Source of the DNA: Echinarachnius parma
Taxonomy: Eukaryota; Echinodermata; Echinoidea; Clypeasteroida; Echinarachniidae
Assembly (NCBI GenBank): GCA_037951105.1
Contig: JBAMJV010005558.1
Span: 1-64,000, forward strand
DNA length: 64,000 bases
Direction: 5' to 3'
The position numbers and the translations under genes are program-made. The first letter of the stretch is position 1; each line of letters starts with the position of its first letter. This document shows, piece by piece, positions 1-13,100 of this stretch. Under the pieces are notes generated by a model. It worked only from the letters and a program-made list of their open reading frames with translations. It was not told the DNA's origin and did no database searches.

Positions 1-906
1 ATCCAATGGCACACGCTGAATTTCCGTTTCAGAGCAATTTTTTTTTTTATTTAAGGAAACCAAAATTATTTAATAATTTATAATTATAAAATAATTAATG
101 ATGTGATTTCAATAAAGAATTCTGTGAAATGTGAAATCATCACCCCTAAACCCTCAAAAATAATTGTTTCTACTATATAAATAAGGATACTTTTGGTAGT
201 CCATCCACAAAAAGTTGAGCAAATAGGTTTCCAGAAAATTGTTATCACAGTTTGAAAACTCATCATTCTGAACTACAACGTATGTATTCACGAGTCTGCA
301 GAAGAAGACTACAGTGGTATGGTCTACAAACTTAAAGGGGAAGGAAATGCTGGAATTGTTGCATGTTATCACTGATAAGTACAGAATTCTCTTCTAGTCA
401 TATATTTCTTTACTAATAATGGAAATAATCAATGTTTTTTAAACCACTATCAACCGTTTTGACTTGGCACTGGAGACTGCCATGTTTTCCAACTGTACCA
501 TATGAAACGTCATCTGAACGCATCTGAGAGTGCACTATTAAAGTGGATTATGTAACCACTGTTGTTGAGTTGCTTCCATAAGTGGTAGTAATCAATTGTT
601 TGTTCATGAATTGTGACCGGCTATAGCAAAACCCTGCACTTGTCGGCAATTCATGTTTTGAAGAAATTGGCATTTAAGTTCACATAATGTGTGTAAGAGA
701 CTTATGATTGTAAAATTGAAAAAATCATATCTTCGCCAATTATTGACCAATTCATTAGAACAAAGCATCAAATGAAAGCTTGTTATGAGGCCTTTCGAAT
801 GGTATGTAAATCTAAATTTTGATTTTTACCAACAAGTGCAGGGTTTTGCTATAGCCGGTCACAATTAGTTAAGAACTAGTATTATCTTTAACCAATCAGA
901 AGAAAC
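1..906. repeat. MAN2C1 intron with MITE pieces
   Basis: No exon seen. About 330-620 is a degraded copy of the dispersed TTAAAGGGAAA / TAATGGAAATAATCAATG repeat also found at 13737-14055, 26007-26310 and 39940-40250. A TGTGACCGGCTATAGC element interrupts it (612-863). Confidence 0.5.
612..863. mobile_element. MITE with TGTGACCGGCTATAGC ends, copy 1
   Basis: 252 bp with inverted ends TGTGACCGGCTATAGCAAAA / TTTTGCTATAGCCGGTCACA. Two further copies occur at 46856-47115 and 58484-58724. Tc1/mariner-like by its size and the TA duplication of the second copy. Confidence 0.75.
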
Positions 907-1064
907 CTACTGAGATCTGGACCTCTCCTGGCTTTCTTGGACTGCTGTTCAGACTCGTCACGTCCTGATGCATCGTGGGATAGGTCAACGACTTCCTCCC
1001 TCGCCCAGCTCAGGTTGTTGCAAACGACGGTCTGAAATACTGACTTAGCAAACACAGGGGGCAC
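907..1064 (-). CDS. MAN2C1: MAN2C1 exon L (last visible exon)
   Basis: Reads [20 protein letters not shown] then [20 protein letters not shown] and [28 protein letters not shown] aligns with the first strand of the C-terminal beta-sandwich region (human LIVNTLPWKR). The acceptor CTTGTCAG has a long T tract. Two donors are possible: GTTTCTTC (exon end at 907) or GTAGGTTT (exon end at 911). The following exon is outside the window, so phase cannot decide. Confidence 0.78.
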
Positions 1065-4000
1065 CTGACAAGCAACGAAAAAAAACATGAAATAATGGTC
1101 TTCACCAATTTTTAGTAGCCAGAAAATGTTGATATTCATTATTAATACAATGTACATTTCAGGACTGAATGTAACATTCCACCTTTCAACTCATGCAAAT
1201 ATTCGTACCATATTGCACTCATGAACATTCATTATTTGTATAATATTTATATCGGTTCTGCAGAATATAAGTGTACGTTATTATTACCCTATGTTTGCAG
1301 ATTGCATTCATCAGTTCTTCTGTCTTGGCATCCAGTTCTTGGATCAAAGCTTTCATGTCACTTGTTGAATCTTCCACCACCTAAAACAAACAAAAAAAAG
1401 AAATGTGAATAAATAAGTCCTTCTTATGAATCTCTCTTTGTTTTGATTTTTCTCCCCCTCTACCCCATCTTATCATTTTCATTTACAGAGACAATACCCT
1501 CCACTACTACTGGCTGCTGTTTATGCACCATTCACCATCATCATGATTAACATCATCACCATCAAGATCACCCTCACCAACGACAACAGTATCAGCACCC
1601 GGATCATCATTACCATCACCACCAACACCATTAACATCACCATTGTCATCAGCAGCAGCATCACCATTATCATTATCATCATCATCATCATCATCACCAT
1701 CACCATCACCATCACCATCACCATCACCATCACCATCACCATCACCATCACCATCAATACCACCATCACCATCACCATCACCATCACCATCACCATCACC
1801 ATCACCATCACCATCATCATCATCATCATAATTTGTATCATTATTAACAACCTCATCATCATCATCATCATCATCATTAGTTTTATCATTAAACACATCC
1901 TCATCATCATAAACAGGGCTTGTGACTAGCACTTGCCCAAGCAATTACAAATTGATGTCAGGCAAGCAAATTTCATCAATGGTCTAGTTTGTTTACCCTA
2001 AATAACATTTCTGAAAAATTTATGTTTGACTAAAAGATTTGTTATTCCTTATCTCATCTAGGGCAAGTAAATCTTAAAGTGATCCATTAACTTTATATTT
2101 TTTCCCAAAAGTAATGTTTGAGACTTCAATCTTACACCAATATCATTGGACGATTCTTGAGAATGATATGTGAGGATTTCAAAGAAAAAGATTATAGTTG
2201 ATATACCTAGTGAAGACAGAAAAAAATCAATGTCTAATTTGAGTATCCTAATACAGATACTCTTGACTACCAGTTGGAAACCGTTTATAGACTGCTCTTA
2301 AATTAAATCTTAAATACATGTATATCCATGATTATGGAGACAATTAAAAAATTAAAACCCATTTCATTCTTCTGTTACCGAAAGTATAAAAAAAACATTC
2401 AAACAATGTACAAGAAAAGTGGGCAATTCCAAGTGATTTTGGTTGAAATTGTTCAAAGTTAATGGATCACTTTAAATATTTATCATTGTACTATGGACAA
2501 GTAGAGAAAAGGGTTTAGCGTAGAGGCTTGTCATAACCCACCTCTCTGATGGAGCTGCCAGGCAGAACGTCATGGAACTGGTGAAGCAGGAGACGTTTCC
2601 AGAGGTCTGAGATCGTCTCTTGACTGACCACCCCTTGACCCGTCTTGGACAGCTGGACGGCTGACAGGAATTCCAGATGCCGGAACTTGCCCTCCAGAAG
2701 CCTGTTCAGCATCTTGGTCTGGTAGGAAGAAGAAGAAGAAAAAAAAATCGAAAATTAAATAGCGATAGTGATTATAATGATAAAGATAATGATGTTGATG
2801 ATGATGATGATGATGGTGATGGTGATGATGATGATTAAGATAATGATGATGATGATTATTTTGATGAGGCTAATGAATAATGATGATGATGATGACTGAC
2901 CACCCCTTGACCGGTCTTGGACAGGGATGCCAGTGGCAAATGGCTCCAGGGCCGGAACTTGCCCTCCAGAAGCCTGTTCAGCATCTTGGTCTGGTAGGAA
3001 GAAGAAGAAGAAAAAAAAAAATCGAAAATTAAATAGCGATAGTGATTATAATGATAAAGATAATGATGTTGATGATGATGATGATGATGGTGATGGTGAT
3101 GATGATGATTAAGATAATGATGATGATGATGATTATTTTGATGAGGCTAATGAATAATGATGATGATGATGACTGACCACCCCTTGACCGGTCTTGGACA
3201 GGGATGCCAGTGGCAAATGGCTCCAGGGCCTGAAATTTTTTTAAGACTCAAAATAATGCGCGCAAAGCGCACGTCGCGAGTGCGAAGCGCGAAGTCCCTT
3301 TAGCCGGGGTCCAGGGCCCGCTTTAGGGCCCTGGAAGCTCTGGGGTTCCAGATGCTCTCTGGTGCAATCTGAGTTCATTTTGGGGATCATATCCCCTAAC
3401 AAAAATATTTAAAAAAAAAAAAAAAATTTTAATCGAACACAAATTTTTTTTTTTTTTTTTTTTTTTCGTTTTTTTTTTTTTTTTTTTGAGCCGGAATTTT
3501 TGTAAAAAAAACGGAAAAGCCGGAATTCCGGCTATAGCCGGAACTCTGGCATCCCTGCTTGGAAGAGGACAGCTGGACGGCTGACAGGAAATCCACCTGA
3601 CGGAACTTGCCCTCCAGAAGCCTGTTCAACATCTTGGTCTGGTAGGGAAAACAAATAAAAAATAATATACAAGTAATGAAGGAGTATGAATGGAGATGAA
3701 ACTAAAATGCAGAGGAAAAGAAATGGTGATAATTATGATGATATTATTGATGATGATGATGATGGTGATGGTGATGGTGATGGTGATGGTGATGATGACG
3801 ATGATGATGATGATGATGATGATGTTGATGATGACGATGGCGATGACTGACCACCCCTTGACAGGTGATGGAAGAGGACAGCTGGAAGGCTGACAGAAAC
3901 TCTTCAACATCTTGGACTGGTTGGAAAACAAATCGAAAATAATATACAAGAAATGAATCAGTAGGAATGGAGATGAAACTAAAAGGCAGAGGAAAATAAA

Positions 4001-4143
4001 TGATGCTACTGAATGTAACATTCAATTTATGGTGGTGATGGTGATGTAATGTTAATGATGATGATAGTGATGGTGATGATGATAGTGATGATGGTGATGA
4101 TGATAGTGATGGTAATGATGATAGTGATGATGATGATGGTGAT

Positions 4144-4184
<41 letters not shown>

Positions 4185-7100
4185 TGTTGATGATGATGAT
4201 GGTGATGACTGGCCACCCCTTGACCGGTGATGGAAGAGGACAGCTGGAAGGCTGACAGGAACTCTTCAACATCTTGGACTGGTTGGAAAACAAATCAAAA
4301 ATAATATACAAGAAATGAAGCAGTAGGAATGGAGATGAAACTAACAGGCAGATGAAAAGAAATGATGCTAATAAATGTAATCAATTCATGGTGGTGATGG
4401 CGAAGTCATGATGATGATGATGATAGTGATGGTGATGATGAAGATGATGGTGCTGATGAAGATGATGATGATGAACACAAAATTCCCACCATTGACTTTG
4501 TGTTTACCTCTATTCCCTTCAATTCACATTTTTCCTCTATTTTTTCTCTTTTGCCTTACTTTTGCGCCCCAGCAAACATATTTTTTTTCACAAACTTCCA
4601 ATCAAATCTGGTTACAACAAACAAATCAATCATACACTTTTTATCCACAAATTATCTTTCCACCTATACAAGGGCGTTGATTTCTTCTCGCCATTGGGGG
4701 GAATGATTCGTCATTTTGACCATCTCTGGCGAGGGAGCGAAGCGACAACCCAGCAGCGTGCACGGGTTTTTATGGCTGAGGGGGGGGGGGGGGGGGGTGG
4801 GTTATAGGGGGCCCCCAAAGCTTTTGAATTCAGCTGTTTAGAAATTGGAAGATTATTAAGTGTTATGAGCTGGGCTTTGTGACCTTTGTCCAATATGAAC
4901 TTTAGCCTGATAGATACATATTTGCAAGCATTCTGATGGAACCCTGAATAGCATCAGTCATGGAATACCCATATTGGGAAGCTTATTGGGGGTCCAGGGG
5001 GCGGAGCCCCCGGAAGCTTTGGGATTTGTAATATCCAGATATAAATATGTTTAGTTAATTGGCTTTTGATTTAGCTGTTTAGAGATTGTAAGATAATAAA
5101 GTGCACATTGCAAGCTCCTGCTATGTTGAGGGCACTGTCCAAGTATGGATGAATTTTAGTCTGATAGATAAATACTGTCGATTGCAATCATCCTGATGGA
5201 ACCCTGAATAGAATAAGTCAAGGGATACCCACATTGGAAAGCTTATTTGGGCTCCAGGGGGTGAAGCCCCCGGAAGCTTTGTGATTTGTAATATCCAGAA
5301 ATACAATTATCTATTGAATAGTTAGCTCAATTTTAGTGAGCGAAGCGCAGACGCACAGTGGGCCAGGATCACCTGAAAGTTTGCTAAGAGAGAAGTCCTG
5401 AATAAAACTATTTAATGAGTACAGGGCTGGGGGTTCAAGGGGCGCAGCCCCAGAAAGTTTTGGATTGGGCAGTTTAGCATTACCAACTAGATGGATCTTC
5501 GATTGCGCGCAATCAAAAATTATGCCTCCGCTATCACGCCATTTTAATATCAAGCCCAAATTAACATGCACTGATTTAATTTTTAAAAATATTTTTCATA
5601 TATTTTGAGTCATGTGACCTTGACCATATGACCCCAATCTTTGATGGCTCTCTAAAAAACATTCAGGTTCGAAGTTTGATTGAAATCTGACAATTATTTC
5701 TTGAGATTTTGGCATTACAAGCTTTTTTGCATGTATAATGTGTCCCGTGACCTTGACCTCAACCTCATGACCCCAACATTTTATGGCTATGTTGACTCTT
5801 TACGATATACCGCGTTTGATTGAAATCTGACATTCAGTCCTTAAAATTTTGCCATTACAAGCCATTTTCACATACATATTGAGTCCTGTGACCTTGACCT
5901 TTGACCTCATAACCCCCAAATCTAATCAGATCAGTGGCACCCCGATATGTACACTCATACCAAGTTTGAAATTGATCCGTCAACCGGTTCTTGAGATATC
6001 GCAAGAACGAGGCATTTTTGCGCATACATTGAGTCCTGTGACCTAGACCTTTGACCTCATGAACCCCAAAATCTACTCAGATCATTGCCACCCCAATATC
6101 TACACTAATACCAAGTTTGAATTTGATCTGTCAACCAGTTCTTGAAATATCGCGAGAACGAGGCATTTTTGCATATACCTTATATTGAGTCCTGTGACCT
6201 TGACCTTTGACCTCATGACCCCTAAAATCTAATCAGATCATTGTCACCCCAATATGTACACTCAAACCAAGTTTGAGATTGATCCGTCAACTGGTTCTTG
6301 AGATATCGCGAGAACGAAAACGGGACGGACGGACGGACAACCCGAAAACATAATGCCTCCGGCCACTTCGTTGACGGAGGCATAAAAAGTGGTTTAAAGA
6401 AGAATATAGTAACAACTTCCATTCATGAGAGGGGACAATGCTTCTAAATTCTAATGTTATTATATATTTTTGAACCCCAAATATTGGGGGGGGGGGAATG
6501 ATAATACAGGCCCCCCCCCCCCACCTGAAATATTGGGGGGATATATCCCCCCCCCCCCCCCCCCCCGCCCGTGATTGACGCCCCTGCACCTATACCTATA
6601 TGTTCTCTTTTTTTCTTTAGTAGACTACAAATAAAGAGAAAATGTGTCCAAAGTTCAAATAAGATTGATTTACCAGAGTGCAACAGAGCATAAGATATGT
6701 TATTCATGAAATACGTATTTACTCCTTTTGCAAGCTGTGCATAGCAGTGATTTGAATTGCATGTAATGCAGCTTAAGCTGTTGTATAATACTAAGAATAT
6801 TCTACCACCTCTGCATTGGTGTATTTGCATTACCGAACAACACACCCTTCTGGACTTTTCCACATATTTTAGATCATTTTAAAAGTTGTAACATATATTA
6901 CTTTAACATTGGAGACTTTCACAATCAACTTTTAGCAATTGTTGACAAGTAGGAGGTGATTTTCAAATAATATAAAGAATGCCAACAGTTTGAGCCCAAC
7001 ACGGAAGTTGTCTTTGTGCTTCAACAAGCTTGGAATAGGTGAGTTTTCTTTACTTTAGTGAACATGTTAGAATGAGGAAGTACATTTCATATTTCTAAAA

Positions 7101-10100
7101 ACAGGCTAATTATACTATTTCTGTCTAGAAATGCATGCCATGGGCTGCAGTAATCTTGGGCAACATAGCAATAGAATACTGACTCTGAAATCTATGAAGT
7201 GCACAAACTAATATAATCAATAATGACAACACTGTTGTAATAATTATTTGACTGGTAGTTTAGCATTAAGTGGTGCTGGTATGAAATGGGCTAAAAGCTT
7301 GTCTTTAAAAGATTTTCACAGAGAATCCTAAATACATTTAATGCATTTCCTAGAATATCTAACTCCAAAATCCCCAATGTGAACATCCTCCACCCCCCCC
7401 CCCCCCCCCGAATGTGCTCAAATACTGCCTGTATGACACAAAAGCATACTGTGACATCACTAGAGGAGGAAATTTGCAGTTACCTTTTAAAGGGATAGTT
7501 GAGTATCAGTCAAACATAACTTTAGTAACCCAAACCTGCACTATTACAGTACAAAATAATAGTTATAACTTTACCATGCTCAAAAAGTATACACAATTAC
7601 AAATAACTAAGTAAAACCCCTCTTATCATTCAAAAAGAACCATTACAACTCAAGAGGGCGCTTTCTAAAAAAATCATTGGTTTTAGCCATTTTTTATACA
7701 AAATTTTTCATTTAATGTTTTATTAAATTAATGATTCAATAGAGATATCATCAACAACTTTTTTAAAACCTATTCAGATTTTTTTCAAAGCATTTTCCAA
7801 AATGTTTATAAAAAGTCAAATTGTCCCCTAGCGGAGAATCTTTTGTATAAAAATATGTTTATGGATATATCAGCCGTTTCTGAACCGATTTTGATCAAAT
7901 AAAGTTTATTCTGTCATTAAAATTGTATGCTCTTTCAAATTTGACATTCAGTTTTTCATTATCTCACAAAAAAAATCTTGTGAAGTGCCCTCTAAACCAA
8001 AACTCAACTATCCCATTAAAGGGAAACAAAATGCTGGAATTTTCACTATACATTACTGACCAGTGCATAAGTGGGTGGGTAGTGAGGATGTATCATGTGC
8101 TGATCACCCAATCCCTGTCCAAGTGGTAATTAATAACATCTGATTACCCGAACTTTTATGAGTCCTAGGATGCTTTCAGTTCAGGTCATGTATAGCACAC
8201 ATCCTCGCAGCACTGCTTAAGTGTGTCTAATGGGGCGTTGGGCCAGCACCTCCGCGTTCCCTTCTTTAATCTTGCTAAAAAAACTAAGAAAAAGCCTCGA
8301 ACGGACGGATTAAAACGGAATCGACCCACGCCTGCCCAACAACTACGTGACAAAGATTTGAGCATACTTGAAGTGAACATCAGAGGTTTAAGGTCAAATA
8401 TAGGAGAGCTGAGTAATCTATGCCATGAGATTAAACCAGCCATCATTGTTGTGGTGGAGACATTCCTCGTTGAGACAGTTAATAAGGACGGAGCTGACTG
8501 CATTACCATTCCTGGCTATTCGCTCTGTTGCCGAAGAGACCGACTCCATACTACAGGCGGAGGTATAGCTGTCTACTGCCAAGAAAGGATTGCGATCTAC
8601 CACGACTCAGACCTTGATCCCCCCGACTTTGAACTGATGTGGTTCTCAGTGACACTTAGATCACAGAAGCTTCTCTGTGCTGCTATTTACAGACCACCCA
8701 ATACCAACTGTGACATAATCTCGATACTACCACCCTACTAAAACTGACTGAGTTTAGCGCCCAATCTATGGTCCTACTCGGGGACTTCAATGTGCACCAC
8801 TCAGACTGGCTTGGCAGCAAGACCACAGACACTGCTGGCAGACGAACACTGGAGTTGTCTAACTCCCTTGGCCTACAACAAATCGTAAGAGAACCAACTA
8901 GAGAAGACCAGATCCTTGATCTGGTCCTGACTGATCTGGCTGCTACCTCGACAACGTTTGCAAGGCTTGGCACGTCTGACCACAATCCATTTCTTGTTAA
9001 ACTAGAAGTGCCACTCAACAGAGACAAGCCCTACAGAAGGAAGGTTTGGCGCTACGACAAAGCTGATTTCTGGGGGATGCGTGGCTTCCTATCTTCAGCA
9101 AATTGTTCTCAAGCTCTACAGTCTGATCCAGAAACTGCATGCAGCAATATCACTAACATTATCTGTGACGCAATGGATATTTACATCCCCAGCAAAACCG
9201 TCGCCAAGAAGACAGGGGACAAAGCATGGTTTGACGATCATTGTAGGAGAGCTGCCTCCAAGAAGAGGAGACTCTTCAACAAAATGAAAAAGAATGACTC
9301 GCAAGAAAATAGGGAGAAATTCAAAGAAGCCAGAAGCGACTACAATAAACTAGAGAAACAGGCAAAAAGACACCATGATGAAAAGCTAAAAGAGGAGTTA
9401 AAAGACGGAAGCCTCAGCAGCAAAGAATGGTGGCGCAAAGTGAACACACTGTCTGGTAAGAAGGCTACAGTCGACATACCTGTCTTGAAGGATCAGGATC
9501 AATCTTACACAACTGCGAGCGAAAAAGCAGAAGTTTTCGGTCAGATCTTCGCCAGGAAGTGTCAACTTGATGGTCCAGAAGAACCTCCCCCAGACATTCA
9601 TCAAACCACTCCACATAAGCTTGATAAAGTAGTCTTCAAGGCTAAGGACATTAAGAGACTCTTGAGAAAACTGAACCCCAACAAAGCTACTGGCCCGGAC
9701 AACATTCCTACCAGAGTCCTGAAGGAATGTAGTGCGGAATTAGCAAGACCTCTCAGCTGCCTATACGAGCTCTGCTTCTCTCAAGGAGTGTTCCCAAGCA
9801 AATGGAAGACTGCTCAGGTCATACCAATCCACAAAAGGGACTCAAAGGCTGATCCTAATATGTACCTGCCTATCTCGCTTTTGAGCAACATCAGCAAAGT
9901 CATGGAAACGGTTGTCCAGAAGCAGATCCAGAACTACCTCCTACAACACCATCTCATATCTGACAGACAGTTTGGTTTTAGGCCCCACCACAGCACAGCT
10001 GACATTCTCACCATCATTTCTCAGCAGTGGTCCAGCTCTCTTGACAGAGGCAATGAAATCTGCCTTATTGCGCTAGATATCAAAGGAGCATTCGACAAAG

Positions 10101-13100
10101 TCTGGCATGGCAGTCTCATATCCAAGCTGAAACCCAAAGGGGTTACTGGCAAGCTACTGACCTGGATCCAAAGCTATCTCTCGGATCAATCTATCAGAGT
10201 TGTCTTGTCTGGACAATCATCAAGTACTTCACCAATTAATGCTTCAGTTCCGCAGGGATCAGTACTCGGTCCACTACTGTTCTCCGTTTACATTGATGAT
10301 ATTGGATACAACTGTGAAAATACCCTGTACCTATATGCGGATGACTCCACCCTTTTCTGTGAAATCCGATCCCCTGACAATGTTGAGGCAACATCAGCAA
10401 GCCTAAACAGAGACCTGGATAGACTATGGACTTGGGCTCACAAGTGGAAAGTAACATTCGAGCCAAGCAAGTGTAAAGCCCTGATAATCTCTCGGAAGAG
10501 AACTCCAACAAGGACAGACCTACATTTCGGGAACTCCACACTAACAGAAGTGGATGAGCTTGTCATCCTGGGAGTCACTGTGGACAGGAAACTTACTTGG
10601 ACAAAACATATCACCAACTGAACAGCAAGAGCTGGACAAAAACTAGGAGCTTTAAGGAGGGTAGCTGGGTCAATCCACGTCAAATCAACCAATTTTCAGA
10701 CATTTTGTCACCCGACCCCCTTCGATTTTGCTAAAATTCGCACCAATTGTTCCCCCAAGTGTCTGACGGAAAACCCCAAAATTTTTTGCCCCGAAGTCAT
10801 TCGGTTGCTAAGTTACGGCCGCGCCTAGCAACCAATGCGCGGTCAAACCGTTTCTTCTTTAAAATTTTGGCCATTTTTGATTATCTGCTGTAGCTAAAAT
10901 TGAAAAGCCAGAGCTCTCATTGTCTGGAAATTGGAAGAACTTTGTCATCTCTACAAGATGTATTCATTATGTCGCGGGTTGAGTTTTCGTTTTCGCGTAC
11001 GAGGTCACCGAAAATGGCTTTAAGCGAAAAATTAAATTTTTTAAAAGCATGTTTGGATGCCCATAGCTTAAAAATTACTAGATATTTTGCTCTAATCTTT
11101 TATAGTATTAAAGACCTTCACTTCCTTTACAGATTTAAAAAAAAATGAGCGTGATTAGTCAAGTCGTTTTCGAGTAAAGCGCCCTCAAAGTTTGGATTTT
11201 TCAAAAATGCACCAAGTTCAAGGTCAAAGGTCACCCGAAGTCCAATCGGGATCTTCACCAATTTTTGTGTACTTACAGATATTTACCTATATTTTCAGGG
11301 GTTACCAAAGAAATTTTGCTACCGGAACGTTTAATGGCTTAATTACGCTAACGAAAATGGTCGTAAACAACCCAAAATGCTCAAAATTGCCATATAATTG
11401 GCTTAAGGGCATATTTCGAATCTCTCTCACACGAAATATAAAAGTTTATAAATACTGTTCTTCAGGGAATTGGCAGACATTTACCTATATTTTCATGGGT
11501 TAGCAAAAAAAAATTGCTGCCGGAACGTTTAACGCCTTATTTACACTGACGAAAATGGTCGTAAACACACTGAAACGTGTTAAATAGCCATATTACGTGC
11601 TTGAGGGCATATTTTGAATCCTTCTCGCACGCAATACAAAAGTTTATAAATACTGTTCTTAAGGGAATTGGCAGACATTCCCCTATATTTTCATGGGTTA
11701 GCAAAAAAAAATTGCTACCGGAATGTTTAACAGCTTATTTACAGTGACGAAAATGGTCGTAAACACACTGTAACGTGTTAAATCGACATATTACGGGCTT
11801 TAGGGCATAGTTTGAATCTCTCTCACATGCAATACAAAATGTTATAAATACTGTTCTTCAGGGAATTGGCAGACATTCACCTATATTTTCATGGATTAGC
11901 ACAAAAAAAATGTTCCCGGAATGTTTAACGGCTTATTTACACTGACAAAAATGGTCGTAAACACACTGTAACGTGTTAAATCACCATATTACAGGCTTTA
12001 GGGCATAGTTTGAATCTCTCTCACACGCAATACAAAATTTTATAAATACTGTTCTTCAGGGAATTGGCAGACATTCACCTATATTTTCATGGGTTAAAAA
12101 AAAAAAATTGCTACCGGAACGTCTAACGCCTTATTTACACTGACGAAAATGGTCGTAAACACACTGAAACGTGTTAAATAGCCATATTACGTGCTTTAGG
12201 GCATATTTTGAATCCTTCTCACACGCAATACAAAAGTTTATAAATACTGTTCTTCAGGGAATTGGCAGACATTCACCTATATTTTCATGGGTTAGCAAAA
12301 AAAAATTGCTACCGGAACGTTTAACGGCTTATTTACACTGACAAAAATAGTCGTAAACACACTGTAACGTGTTAAATCACCATATTACAGGCTTTAGGGC
12401 ATAGTTTGAATCTCTCTCACACGCAATACAAAATGTTATAAATACTGTTCTTCAGGGAATTGGCAGACATTCACCTATATTTTCATGGGTTAGCAAAAAA
12501 AAATTGCTACCGGAACGTTTAACGGCTTATTTACACTGACGAAAATGGTCGTAAACACACTGTAACGTGTTAAATCACCATATTACAGGCTTTAGGGCAT
12601 AGTTTGAATCCTTCTCACACGCAATACAAAAGTTTATAAATACTGTTCTTCAGGGAATTGGCAGACATTCACCTATATTTTCATGGGTTAGCAAAAAAAA
12701 ATTGCTACCGGAACGTTTTGTAGAGATGACAAAGTTCTTCCAATTTCCAGACAATGAGAGCTCTGGCTTTTCAATTTTAGCTACAGCAGATAATCAAAAA
12801 TGGCCAAAATTTAAAAGAAGAAACGGTTTGACCGCGCATTGGTTGCTAGGCGCGGCCGTAACTTAGCAACCGAATTACTTCGGGGCAAAAAATTTCGGGG
12901 TTTTCCGTCAGACACTTGGGGGAACAATTGGTGCGAATTTTAGCAAAATCGAAGGGGGTCGGGTGACACCCACCGGTTGATTTGACGTGGATTGACCCAG
13001 CTACCAAGCTTGATGTCGCAGGAAAAGCTACCATCTACAAGTCCCAAATTCGCAGCGTAATGGAGTATGCTTCGCTATGCTGGATGAATGCATCTACCAC

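Noticed and set aside
1507-1944. Long Asp/Gly, Met/Val and Ser/Pro open frames on both strands
   Set aside because: They are translations of a CAT/CACCAT microsatellite; no flanking coding signal.
6660-6863. Minus-strand frame [20 protein letters not shown] conserved in segments 1 and 2
   Set aside because: Conservation follows the segmental duplication; copy 3 (37690-37920) has indels that break the frame, and the sequence has no recognisable domain.
11000-12700. CRISPR-like periodicity in the 198-bp array
   Set aside because: The whole 198-bp monomer is repeated with no unique spacers, and the context is an animal transposon.
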